A DNA stretch of 64,000 nucleotides from Hemileia vastatrix (lineage: Eukaryota; Basidiomycota; Pucciniomycetes; Pucciniales; Zaghouaniaceae). The stretch is taken from contig JASXTE010000002.1 in the NCBI GenBank assembly GCA_030280995.1, positions 17,056,683 through 17,120,682 on the forward strand, read 5' to 3'. Position 1 is the first letter of the stretch, and the number at the start of each line of letters is the position of its first letter. The translations under genes and the position numbers were made by a program. Shown piece by piece: positions 35,833 to 45,200 of the stretch. Below the pieces are notes generated by a model that was given only the letters and a program-made list of their open reading frames with translations, had not been told where the DNA came from and made no database searches.

Positions 35833-37417
35833 ATGTCTGGATCCCCTGCTGTTGACTCCTCCACTCTTCCTTGCTTCACTGCTCCCAGGGACTATGCCTG
35901 CAAACAGTGCATCCACATGTGCAGACCTTGCACATTCACTCTTCCAAATCCAGAAGCCAAATTCTACAACAGGGCTTGTGACTCTTGCTATTCCAAAAAA
36001 AAAGAAATGTGACAGAGATGCCCACTATCCTATTCCTCCGCCTTCTCCTTCTCACAAGTACATCTCCAGATCCCCTACCAGGTCTCCAGAACTTTATCCA
36101 TCCTCTTCCTCTCTATCTTCAGCTCCTTCCAGAAGATCCAGGAGCTCAGCTTCCCGCACTCTTCCCAAAATACCAGCCTTAGCTTCTCAAGAAACTGCTT
36201 TTATCACTGCTAAATTAGCTCCAAAAGCTTTGAAATCAACCCCTAGGCTTCTAGACCGCGTCCAGGCGGCCCAGCCGACGCCGGGCGGCCTGCCTGCCTC
36301 ACCAAACAATGAAAATCAGGGCCAAAACCTCCAAAAACGGCCAGAAAACAGCCAAATTCAATCAATCAATGAAAACAACTCTACACAATCACCTCCTACT
36401 GCTCCCAGAGCAATGCAATCAACTCTTTCAAAGTCCAAAAGCGCCAAAATTTCCCAAATTTCTAAGAGACCTTCCAAAGGACCCCAGGAAGAAAACAGAA
36501 CACCCAGCACTGCACCAAGACCACAACTTTGTCCCCAATCAAGGCAACACAACTACACCTCTCCTCTGTCAGCCAACTATTCTTCTGACAGTTCCATTCC
36601 TTCAAAACCTCCATCTAGAAGAGATCTATCTGCTTTCAAATCACCCTCTCCTGCTCCATCTTTCAACCATCCTAGTACTCCATCACCAGTACCTCCTCCA
36701 ACTGAACCAAGCAGAAATACTAACCATAACAACAACAGCAACAACAAAAACCCTGCTGCTATAACTAGGCCCCAGGAAGATCAGCATCCCAGTTCACCTT
36801 CTCAGGATCCTTCAGAAGAAGACCAAGAGAATCCGTATCTTTCTTTGATTGATCCTCCTACTATAACCATGCCAAACCCTTCAGAAGTCCAAATTCCAGC
36901 TGCTTACAGATTTGATGAGCTTCCAATCAGTAAGTACCACATTAATTCATCTAATTTCTTCAACAAAAATAATTACTGATCCAATTCTTCTTGTCTAGTT
37001 GGCACCCCTCCTCCTGAAACTATTATTGGAGTTGGCCAACCTCTAGAAAATTCTTTGACCCTAGATTATGGAGACATGAAACAACACCTAAGCACCATGT
37101 GTTCCAACATGCTGAAAGCCTTTGCCCTCCATGGACCTTTGAATGACTTTGAAAAATCCCTGAGAAAGCACCTACTGGACGACCACTGGAAGATGTCTAG
37201 GATCATTAAGCACACCTTCCAGCACTCCATTCCTGCCTCTTCTTCTTCTTCCTCCTCTGAACTTCCATCCAAACACATTCCTGACCATTACAACCCATAT
37301 AATCTCTCCAGCAGAATGCACTTCAGAGAACACCATGCTCTCCACAACCCCAACAGAAAACAAAAACGACATCATAATCCAGACCAGCCTCCAGAAGCCT
37401 CATCATCCAGACAATGA
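35833..37417 (+). pseudogene. Antisense Zn2Cys6-like gene 2, element B
   Basis: Frame from ATG 35833, shifted once in a nine-A run (35995-36003), then open to 36929. Phase-1 intron 36930-36998 (69 nt, perfect GTAAGT donor, TTGTCTAG acceptor), then exon 36999-37417. Allowing one extra A, the spliced product is 504 aa. The N-terminus has CKQC, a third Cys six residues on, 15 residues, then CDSC and KKKKC, a slightly long-spaced version of the cluster in gene 1. The middle (about 300 aa) is Ser/Pro/Asn-rich and disordered. The C-terminus is helical (MCSNMLKAFALHGPLNDFEKS), then basic and His-rich. Absent from element D. It could be a DNA-binding regulator; alternatively a non-functional captured gene. 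Confidence 0.65.
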
Positions 37418-38213
37418 GCTCCTGCAAAAAGATTAGAAACATAATAATAAAATAACACAACAAATAGTTTCAGATTTTTTTTTATGATGTTCTACTAAAC
37501 TACTAATCATAAGAAAATTTTAAAATAAAATGTAAATGAACAATAAATAAAATAAAATAATATTAAATAAATAATTATAAGAAAACAAAATTGGTATCCC
37601 CCAGCCAATCGATGAGCTGATCCCCTGATACCTTACCCACATCCAAGTGCACCTTGAAGTGGATACACAATAAGATATTTTAAATGATTAACAATAATAA
37701 AAAAATTTCAGAAATTTAAGAAGATAATAAAAATAATGAAACACAGAATTAAATGAAATAAAATAAAAAAGAAAATAGCATTGCCTGGCCAATTGATGAG
37801 CCTTTCCCTACAAATGCTTGCCCACATCCAGGTGAGCCTGAGGTGGTAACACCTTATATTTTGTTTTTATAATTTTAAACACCCCCATAAAAAATTAAAA
37901 GAAAAAAAGAGAAAAAAGAAAATAATCTAAAACCACTATCTAGCAAAAACATAACTACAAAATCAAAGACAGTCCAGCTCCATAGATGGTCCAGTTAGAT
38001 AAAGTCCGGTCCATAGAAATGATCACTGGGTGGGCTCCCTCCAATAAGTAAAAATGATGGGAGACCACCAGTGATCCACTTCCAATCCATAAGAACGAAA
38101 GACAAAGAAGCCAGTCCCAAACCAGTTTATAGTCATAGTGGACTTAAACCTGAATAATAAACAACAGAACTAGAATTCAACTGAAACAAAAAAAGACTTG
38201 AGACAGACATTCT

Positions 38214-38255
38214 GGGGTAACTGTTCTACAGAGCAGCCAGCTCATCAGTTACCCC
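38214..38255 (-). other. Conserved stem-loop (copy 5 of 6)
   Basis: Perfect outer and inner stems. Nearly the same sequence as the 24022 copy in element D. Confidence 0.75.
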
Positions 38256-38476
38256 CACACTTGCCACAATAAAATCTAGAAGCCCCCCCTGGGTACCTTC
38301 TAACAAAAAAAACACAACATCCAACACAATAAACCTAAACCAATAAAAGTGAAGAGTCCGGCACTTAAAGATTTAAGGAATTTCCAGTTTAAAGTCATGG
38401 TGGACTAAAACCTGTGAAAAGAAACCAACACTAGGGTTCAACCAAATTAAGAGAAAGGGTTGGAAACAGAAAATCT

Positions 38477-38517
38477 GGGGTAACTGTTGATAGAGCAGCC
38501 AGCCCATCAGTCACCCC
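38477..38517 (-). other. Conserved stem-loop (copy 6 of 6)
   Basis: Arms GGGGTAACTG/CAGTCACCCC. The single difference is a G-U pair on the retrotransposon sense strand. Confidence 0.75.
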
Positions 38518-38659
38518 CACAATTTCCAAGGCAAAATCTAGAGGCCCCACCCATGGGTACCCTCTAACAAAAGTTTCCAACAAACAGATGCATAGCATCC
38601 CACAAAAAAAAAATCCCCCAAAATTAAAGAATGGTCCGTAGTTTATCCTCATTGAGGAG

Positions 38660-39034
38660 TCAATCTTCTTCATGCCTAGTGTCTCTGGGATAAAATCTCT
38701 TCACCTGGTCTGCAGCCACTCTCTTTTTCAAGACTGCACCATCCAACTCTTCCAAAACATAAGAACCTCCAGACGCCTGAGATCTGACTCTGTAAGGTCC
38801 ATTCCATCTGTCAGCAAACATTTTTCCCCACTGACTCTCCAAACTTCGATTATACACCAAAACCAAACAACCAGGTATTAAAGGATTCCTGAGTATATGA
38901 GCCAACTTCTTGTCCCAGTACCTGACTGATTGTTTCCTAATTTTCATCATTCTAGAGTATGCCCTCTCTTTACATTCCTCTTTACATTCCAAATGTTGCA
39001 TCCTGGCACAGAGCAAATCTTCTGTTGAGTGCAC
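38660..39034 (-). CDS. Element B integrase C-terminal tail
   Basis: Ends in the post-core region typical of this Gypsy clade: ESQWGKMFADRWNGPYRV and GGSYVLEELDGAVLKKRVA, followed by the final basic residues. It corresponds to 47312-47623 in element C. It carries no catalytic residues. Confidence 0.7.
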   Translation of the reverse strand: MHSTEDLLCARMQHLECKEECKERAYSRMMKIRKQSVRYWDKKLAHILRNPLIPGCLVLVYNRSLESQWGKMFADRWNGPYRVRSQASGGSYVLEELDGAVLKKRVAADQVKRFYPRDTRHEED

Positions 39035-39055
39035 GTCATCCCAATCAATTCCAAG

Positions 39056-39487
39056 TTAAGAGACAGCTTCTAAGTCCACCAGTAGAACAGCTTTCTCGCC
39101 AAACATTAAATCATAAGGAGAATAGCCAGTTGTCCTCTTCACATTGACCCTATCAGCAATCTGAACCAAAGATTTTGCATCCACCTGCAGCTCAAAATGC
39201 TGCCCCCGCAAAACCGTCTGTAGCTTCTTCAAAATTTTTGCTACGCCACACAACTCCAACTTAGGCTGAGAATACCTAGATTCCACCTCATTGAACAACA
39301 CAGACTCATACCTTACTGGTCTGACCCTCCTAGTCTTATCTTCCTGAGACAAAACAGCAGCAGCAGCAATATAGCTTGAGTCCACTTCCAGATAAATTTT
39401 TCCAGCATCAACGCCATAATCCAACTTGTGAAGAATAATATCTTCACCAACCACCTTCTTCAAATTCTGAAAAGCCTCTTCACACAC
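39056..39487 (-). pseudogene. Element B RNase H fused to integrase tail by deletion
   Basis: RNase H-like sequence (LEVDSSYIAAAAVLSQED, SRYSQPKLELCGVAKIL, FELQVDAKSLVQI) runs without a break into ADRVNVKRTTGYSPYDLMFG, which in element C lies about 1.3 kb further on, after the integrase core. The junction near 39158 is an in-frame deletion removing the RNase H end and the integrase zinc finger and DDE core. Confidence 0.8.
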
Positions 39488-39557
39488 TTCAGTCCATTCC
39501 CAGTCTGCATCTTACCTGGTCAGCCTCCTTAAAGGTGAAGCCAATAAAGAAAAATCC

Positions 39558-40670
39558 TTAATGAAAATCCTGACATAAACACACACACCCAAAAAAATCC
39601 CTGACTTCAGTGGTATTTTTAGGCCTTGGCCATGACTGAATTTTATTAACCTTTTTCTTTGCCATAATCCTTCCCTCTATACATACCACATGACCCAGAA
39701 TTTCCAAAGCCAGAACGCAACAGCAGAATTTTGACCCTGAAATGGTCAGACCAGCCTCCTCCATCCTAAACAACACTCTCTCTAGAGTTATTGCATATTC
39801 CCACACAAACCTCCTTATGCCAGGGTTCTCCGCTAACACCTCATTATTATAATCAGTGGATGGTCCTTTAATTCCACCATCATCAATGAAAATAACAGCA
39901 TGAGTAGGGACCTCATCCTGTAAAATCCAAGCCATTTGTGCTTGATAAACTGCCACTGAGTTAGTTGCTCCTTGAGGCAACCTAGTGAGCTGAAATCTTC
40001 CCAAAGGAGTCTCAAAAGTTGTGAGAGGCCTTGAATCCGTGTGAAGTTTCCTCTCATCATAACCACCCATAATATCACCCAAACCATAACACACCCTTCC
40101 AGAAAAAGCTTCAACAAAGTCCTCTGCACTCGGTGGCATACCAGCGTCCTTAATAGTGACTCTATTCAAGGCTCTAAGATCATGGACCACCCGCAATTTT
40201 CCATTCTGCTTCTTTACACACAACACCGGACTTGAGAAACTAGAAGTCGATTGTTCATATAACCCAGTCCTGACTATTTCCCTAACAATCTCTAAAAAAT
40301 CCTCTCTGATAGAAACTGGAATCAGAATAGGTTTGATTTGCCAAGGTTCATGACAAAACACAGGAATCAAGTAAGGTTCCCCATAAGAGTGTTTCAATAC
40401 ACCCCTTTCCTCTTCAACAAATGCCACAGCTCTCTCCCTCAGCACAATAACGTGCAATAACAACTTCTTTTCTTCTTCCGACAACCACCCATCAGAGCCA
40501 AAATTAACAACCTTCAACCTCTCCGCAGTCACTCTAGCCGTCTCTACAAATTCGTGAGGATTCTTCACCAAAGGAGTAAAGTGCGGATCTCTTGACAAAG
40601 GCGGTCTCTTCAAAGGCGGGTTCAAACCCACAGGAATAGGCTCATTGACATGCCTAATCTTCTGCGCCAC
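39558..40670 (-). CDS. Element B reverse transcriptase
   Basis: 370 aa uninterrupted. Conserved blocks: SPVLCVKKQNGKLRVVHDLR, ALNRVTIKDAGMPP, LGDIMGGYDERKL, TRLPQGATNSVAVYQ, and VIFIDDGGIKGP, in which FIDD replaces YxDD. It ends after RPKNTTEVRDFFG with a shift that separates it from RNase H. The clade with this motif occurs, as far as I recall, in basidiomycetes. Confidence 0.85.
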   Translation of the reverse strand: MAQKIRHVNEPIPVGLNPPLKRPPLSRDPHFTPLVKNPHEFVETARVTAERLKVVNFGSDGWLSEEEKKLLLHVIVLRERAVAFVEEERGVLKHSYGEPYLIPVFCHEPWQIKPILIPVSIREDFLEIVREIVRTGLYEQSTSSFSSPVLCVKKQNGKLRVVHDLRALNRVTIKDAGMPPSAEDFVEAFSGRVCYGLGDIMGGYDERKLHTDSRPLTTFETPLGRFQLTRLPQGATNSVAVYQAQMAWILQDEVPTHAVIFIDDGGIKGPSTDYNNEVLAENPGIRRFVWEYAITLERVLFRMEEAGLTISGSKFCCCVLALEILGHVVCIEGRIMAKKKVNKIQSWPRPKNTTEVRDFFGCVCLCQDFH

Positions 40671-40721
40671 CTTCTTATATTTTTCCGCTCCACCTTCAAC
40701 TTGAGGGATCTTCAGGACATC

Positions 40722-41477
40722 TTAACCACCAGACCTGGAACAAAAACCAAGGGTTTTCCCATTGCTCACATGTGTGGCCAAGGTAATGTTTTTGAAAGGT
40801 GTAGAAGAAACCCTAGCGGTGCACAATTGGGAGGACTTAATTTTAGACCCCAATCTCACCACTCCACAGCTTTTCCACAATCCCAAATCTTCATCTCCAC
40901 TTCCATCTTCTAAATCTTCAAATCTTGATTCATCGTCAGAATCAACTATTCTTAAATATTGCAGTTTATCCTCTTGCTGGAGGCCCAAAAATAGATCTGG
41001 ATGATCTTCCTTCTTCAATATCTTCTGCACTTTAACCTCATGCTGGAGGCTCCAAAATAGATCTTGTCGATCTTCACAAAAATATTTTGAATCTTCTTTC
41101 TTCATTATCTTCAGATTTTTTTCTTGATTTTCTTGAATTATTTTTAAATTTTTATCTTCTTTTATTGAGTTTTCTTCTGACCAACAAAAATATCCAGGGG
41201 TTTCCCCAATGCTCACAGGTGTGGCCCAGGTAATGTTTTTGAAAGGTGTAGAAGAAACCCTAGCGGTGCACAATTGGGAGGACTTACTTTTAGACCCCAA
41301 TCTCACCGCCCCAAAACTTTCCTGCATATCTTTCAATAAAGATATATAACCAATCTTCTTCTTTGAACTTGAATTAAAAATAATTAAAAATCTTGAAAGA
41401 GAACAGAGACTTGATAAAAAATTTGGTGAATACTTGCAGAGAAGAGAAACATTAAAAAGAGAAAGTTGAAAATCCAC
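40722..41477 (-). CDS. Element B variable region with internal duplication
   Basis: 251-aa frame between protease and RT. It contains two copies of a segment of about 45 residues (VRLGSK.KSSQLCTARVSS, then TPFKNIT.AT) separated by a Lys/Glu-rich stretch. No domain recognised; probably a linker expanded by tandem duplication. Confidence 0.45.
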   Translation of the reverse strand: MDFQLSLFNVSLLCKYSPNFLSSLCSLSRFLIIFNSSSKKKIGYISLLKDMQESFGAVRLGSKSKSSQLCTARVSSTPFKNITWATPVSIGETPGYFCWSEENSIKEDKNLKIIQENQEKNLKIMKKEDSKYFCEDRQDLFWSLQHEVKVQKILKKEDHPDLFLGLQQEDKLQYLRIVDSDDESRFEDLEDGSGDEDLGLWKSCGVVRLGSKIKSSQLCTARVSSTPFKNITLATHVSNGKTLGFCSRSGG

Positions 41478-41566
41478 TTAGTATATCTCCAAGGGAGCTG
41501 ACCTACCACAACCTGGGACTTCTTCACCTTGGGGAGAGGTTGTAGCACTTGGGTGATCAGCCCTCA

Positions 41567-42757
41567 TCACTCTAAAAAAGACAGACTCTCAATAGAGCCT
41601 GAGCCACACTTCAAAAAACCGGAGGCAGCACCCACTTCCTTCCTTCTCCTGCAGCAGTCCATGCACTGGCACATTGAAGATAAGCCAGGCCTGGTCTCCC
41701 AACCATCCTCTCCAGGGGATGATAACCTCATGTGAAGTCTCCTTTCATCTTCACCAGTCAACTCCAAACTGATTCCCAGCTCATACTGATAGCCAATTAT
41801 CGCCTGGAAATCCATCAAGAATGGCCCACCCAAAACTGCTTTTACATTACCTTTAGCAATGTAAAAATGAACCTTCCCTGAGGCTCCACCAACATCTAAC
41901 TTCACAAATTTGGAAGTTGTGACCAATTCAGTGACATGGCCACCAATCCCTCTCAAGTTTCCACCAATACCAGTTTTGATGGGGAGGCCCAAATGAGTTG
42001 GCTCAAACAAAGAAATCAGGTTTATCTGAGAACCTGAATCCACCAATGCCCTTGCCTCCCTGCCATTCAGAGTGACATTGACATAACCCAGAGGAGCAGA
42101 AAAATGAGTTTCCAACCCCTCACAAATCTTTTCAGCAGAATCACAGATGTATTCCACCTCCCCAGATGAAACCCTTCTCCTGGTCAACAACTTTTTCTGC
42201 CTATCAGCAAACCCTGGACTGATAGCATACAACTCCCCATAAGATAGGGAAACCTGACCCTGATTCATCCTTTCCAGGACAGAGTCCATAACATTGGATT
42301 GACCAGAAACTACTGGCCTCTCAAAGTGAGCCCTTGGCTTCACTACCTTGGTCCTAGAATTCTCCTGAGGACCAGCACCACCGATAGATTTACCATCCAC
42401 AGGAACCAAACCTGATCCCTCACCAGACCCTCTAACTCCAGAGGGCTTTGGCAATGAGGCCAAAGGGACATCCTCCTCCAAGTCAGAATCAACATCCATG
42501 GGCATTGGCTCACCATTCATGTCTAGTGCTCCAAAACTAGGGGGGCCCATATTTGCAATCCCCTTCTGCATCTTGTACAGCTCCTCTTTTCTGTACTTCC
42601 TCCTAGCTGCACCCAGCTTAGGATCTGCTTTAGATGCCTTAGGCTTTGGTTGGGCCTGAGAGCTACTCTTTGGCCTTCCCACCTTACCTGCCTCTACATC
42701 ATAAACACCAGCCAAGCATTCACCACTTGACTGTCCCCCACAAGAGTACAATTCCAA
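41567..42757 (-). CDS. Element B protease region
   Basis: 396-aa frame. The retropepsin active site ALVDSGSQINLIS lies near residue 235 and a GGPFLMDF segment further on. The N-terminal part is a Lys/Pro-rich linker. Upstream, this frame is open into the gag overlap; gag and protease are joined by a frame change near 42890 that looks like a small indel. Confidence 0.75.
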   Translation of the reverse strand: MELYSCGGQSSGECLAGVYDVEAGKVGRPKSSSQAQPKPKASKADPKLGAARRKYRKEELYKMQKGIANMGPPSFGALDMNGEPMPMDVDSDLEEDVPLASLPKPSGVRGSGEGSGLVPVDGKSIGGAGPQENSRTKVVKPRAHFERPVVSGQSNVMDSVLERMNQGQVSLSYGELYAISPGFADRQKKLLTRRRVSSGEVEYICDSAEKICEGLETHFSAPLGYVNVTLNGREARALVDSGSQINLISLFEPTHLGLPIKTGIGGNLRGIGGHVTELVTTSKFVKLDVGGASGKVHFYIAKGNVKAVLGGPFLMDFQAIIGYQYELGISLELTGEDERRLHMRLSSPGEDGWETRPGLSSMCQCMDCCRRRKEVGAASGFLKCGSGSIESLSFLE

Positions 42758-43932
42758 ACCACCAAAGGAAGTAGAAAAAGAGACCTTATTGACCTCCTTC
42801 CCCTTGCCATTGACATCCTCATTCTCCTTAGCAGAAGACTTTCCCTGATCAGGAATCTCCTCAAACCTTGGCCTCCCCTCCTCCTGACTAAATCCACAGG
42901 AGCCTGCCCCTCACTGGGCTTCACAAAAGAACCATCAGGGAACTTAAAAACCCTGCCATCAAGCTCTACTTTTCCTTCAGACACATCTCTGTTCAACGCC
43001 CAACAATCATTGGACCTGTGCCCCCTCCTACTGCAATAAGAGCATACCCAAGGATCACTCCTACCAGCCCTCCTTTCAAAATCATTAGGCTGAGAAGGTG
43101 CCTTATTAACCTTCTTAGCCTCCTGAACAAAAATGTGCAGCTGCTTTGTGAGATTGGCCAACTGCTCCACTATTGGGTCCCTCTCCTGTTTTGGAACCTT
43201 CACCAAATTCTTCTCCTCCTTCTTCTCCCTAACTTCCTCATCAGCCAAAGCCTCACTGACTTTGCTGACAAACTTGGCACATCCCTCCTGATAGGTGTCC
43301 ACAGCCAATAACTTCAAATGGGCCTCAACAGCCTCCTTCACCTTATCCAAGGCAGGCAACTTCTGATCCCCATTAGAAAGAGTTTTCATCAATTCCTTTC
43401 TTGACAACTCCTTCAACACATCCATCCTGACATCTCTAGCCAGGGCAGACCAAAAAACATCCTTGGCAGCATTTTCATGTGCCAGCTCCTCCACTTCCAC
43501 CAAATATTCCACCACAGGATCAAACTGTAGCAGAAAATTTCTGTAACTATGTAAGTTACCAAGACCACCATAAGATTGCCATTCACTGAAAACCTTGTTC
43601 AGATCCATAATAGTGAACCTGACACCCCATCTATCAATCATCTCCCTACACAGAAACTTCCAATCCCTCTTCTTGTAGCCAGACATGGCCACAATCTCCT
43701 TCTCCACTGCCCTATCACCACTGAAGAAAATAATCTGCTTCACCAAGTCCAGGTAGGAAGCACCATCTACACCAGCAGCAGTTTCATACTTCTCCAGAAA
43801 CCACTTCACATCCTCTCCATTAAACTTGGTACGATTCCAAGTTTTAATCCTAACACATTCCCTAACCATCACAGAAGGAGGACCATCTCCCCCACTGACA
43901 GTCACCACAGGAATAGCAGAACCAGAAGCCAT
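42694..43932 (-). CDS. Element B gag with zinc knuckle
   Basis: Chosen start MASGSAIPVV (43932) rather than the ATG 21 bases upstream. Capsid-like helices (DVKWFLEKYETAAGVDGASYL), a Lys-rich coiled segment, then CSYCSRRGHRSNDC, an exact C-x2-C-x4-H-x4-C knuckle. After about 42890 the frame becomes unlike gag, and the homologous continuation lies in the protease frame. Confidence 0.8.
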   Translation of the reverse strand: MASGSAIPVVTVSGGDGPPSVMVRECVRIKTWNRTKFNGEDVKWFLEKYETAAGVDGASYLDLVKQIIFFSGDRAVEKEIVAMSGYKKRDWKFLCREMIDRWGVRFTIMDLNKVFSEWQSYGGLGNLHSYRNFLLQFDPVVEYLVEVEELAHENAAKDVFWSALARDVRMDVLKELSRKELMKTLSNGDQKLPALDKVKEAVEAHLKLLAVDTYQEGCAKFVSKVSEALADEEVREKKEEKNLVKVPKQERDPIVEQLANLTKQLHIFVQEAKKVNKAPSQPNDFERRAGRSDPWVCSYCSRRGHRSNDCWALNRDVSEGKVELDGRVFKFPDGSFVKPSEGQAPVDLVRRRGGQGLRRFLIRESLLLRRMRMSMARGRRSIRSLFLLPLVVWNCTLVGDSQVVNAWLVFMM

Positions 43933-44002
43933 TCTTCCAGTCCAAAACACCAAAAAGAGCCAACCAAAGAGAACAGAGATTCCAAAGAACTAGCAGGTTC
44001 CA

Positions 44003-44019
44003 CCCCACGTTGGGCGCCA
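44003..44019 (-). other. Element B primer-binding site
   Basis: On minus TGGCGCCCAACGTGGGG, four bases from the LTR; identical in element D. Confidence 0.8.
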
Positions 44020-44023
44020 GAAA

Positions 44024-45111
44024 TGTAGACAATCCTATAGTACTAGCTATAGGCCTTGACCAAGGGAGTTGGAGAAAAACCAGAGAGAGAATTCCCTGTC
44101 CCTTTAGAAAAATAAGTGAGATTTACCTGCTACAGTAAATTCGTTCCTGTTTTGCTAAAGACCCTTTTCCAATACACTTGACTGCTTGATGAGCCAAGAA
44201 AGTAGTCACCAGACAGACTACCAGACCAAAGAACTGAAATGTAGACCAATGTCCACACCAGAGAAAGCAAAGATACTTGATGTAGGCTGCAAATCCACAC
44301 CAGAGACAGCAATAATACTTGCTATAGCTTGCAAGACTATAACAGAGAAAACAGTTGCCAAAGTTAAGTTAAATGAAGAACTCACTTGCAACAAACACAG
44401 CCAATTGTGGCCAGAAAACAGTGAAAACTGAGTGAGGAACAATGATATCACCTCCGGATGGTTGTATGATGATTAAGGTTTCCCCAAACTGTCTTATTCA
44501 CTATCTACACACAGACCACTATCTAAGAGCCCATGCGCACCCACCAATCTGGCGCCTGTACCTGCCAAATTACATAAAAAACCCTCCAGAAGCGCTCCCC
44601 AGCCTTCTAAAACAGAGGCGGGAGGGCCGCCCAACGTCCGAGGTGCCGTCTGAAGCGGCACAGCCTCCCTGAAGCCAGAGAACCACTAAAAACACTTAAT
44701 CTACTTAAAAACTAACTACAACTACTAAAACCTTTAAAACACAGAATTTCACTATAACAACATTGAGACATGAAATATAGAGAAAAATTAGCTCTATCAA
44801 ACGGTACTAAGAACTTAACCCTAAGACTTAAAGTTAGCCCGTAAAACACAAAAAACAAAATTAAACAGCTATCTTTTTAAATGAAAACTAGTAAATGACC
44901 CTTTAAAACTTAGAATATGAAAAATGTCTTCAAGACATAAAATATAGAGAAAAACTGGGGCTGTCCAAGATAGTACCCACATACCTGCAGACCCAACATC
45001 CACAGATTAAAACCAGAAAACTACCTAATTCCTTCAGTGATGTCAATTAAGACATGCATAAACAACGCCAAATCACACAACAAAGGCCCCTGCCAATGTT
45101 GGAAGACCACA
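44024..45111 (-). repeat. Element B 5' LTR
   Basis: TGTAGACAATCC to GAAGACCACA on plus; 1088 bp, with few differences from the 3' LTR at 33445-34516. It includes GGCACAGCCTCCCTGAAGCC, which the 3' LTR lacks. Confidence 0.9.
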
Positions 45112-45200
45112 TTGTATGGAGATTAGGAACAACATCTGTAACTCATAGTCAGAAAACTATAGAAGATCAAGATTCAATAACTTCATCCCAAAACTCTCAT

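Larger units (their letters stand above)
37418..38659 (-). repeat. Element B 3' region: repeated structured units
   Basis: Contains GGTATC..GATACC units (about 37591 and a variant near 37783), an ATCACTGGGTGGGCTCCC hairpin at about 38021-38075 closing with GGGAGACCACCAGTGAT, and stem-loops at 38214-38255 and 38477-38517. Only diffuse ORFs. Confidence 0.65.
33445..45111 (-). mobile_element. Ty3/Gypsy element B, integrase-deleted
   Basis: 11.67 kb on minus with LTRs at 33445-34516 and 44024-45111, which look very similar to each other. Order in sense: 5' LTR, PBS, gag, protease, variable acidic region, RT, RNase H, fused integrase C-terminus, long 3' region, polypurine tract, 3' LTR. The integrase core has been deleted. 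The 3' region carries two genes on the opposite strand and many stem-loops. RT has FIDD instead of YxDD, as in element C. Flanking pentamers ATCGT and TTGTA do not match. Confidence 0.85.

Noticed and set aside
36309..36764. 151-aa plus ORF overlapping antisense gene 2
   Set aside because: Out-of-frame shadow; the splice sites and the Cys pattern support the other frame.
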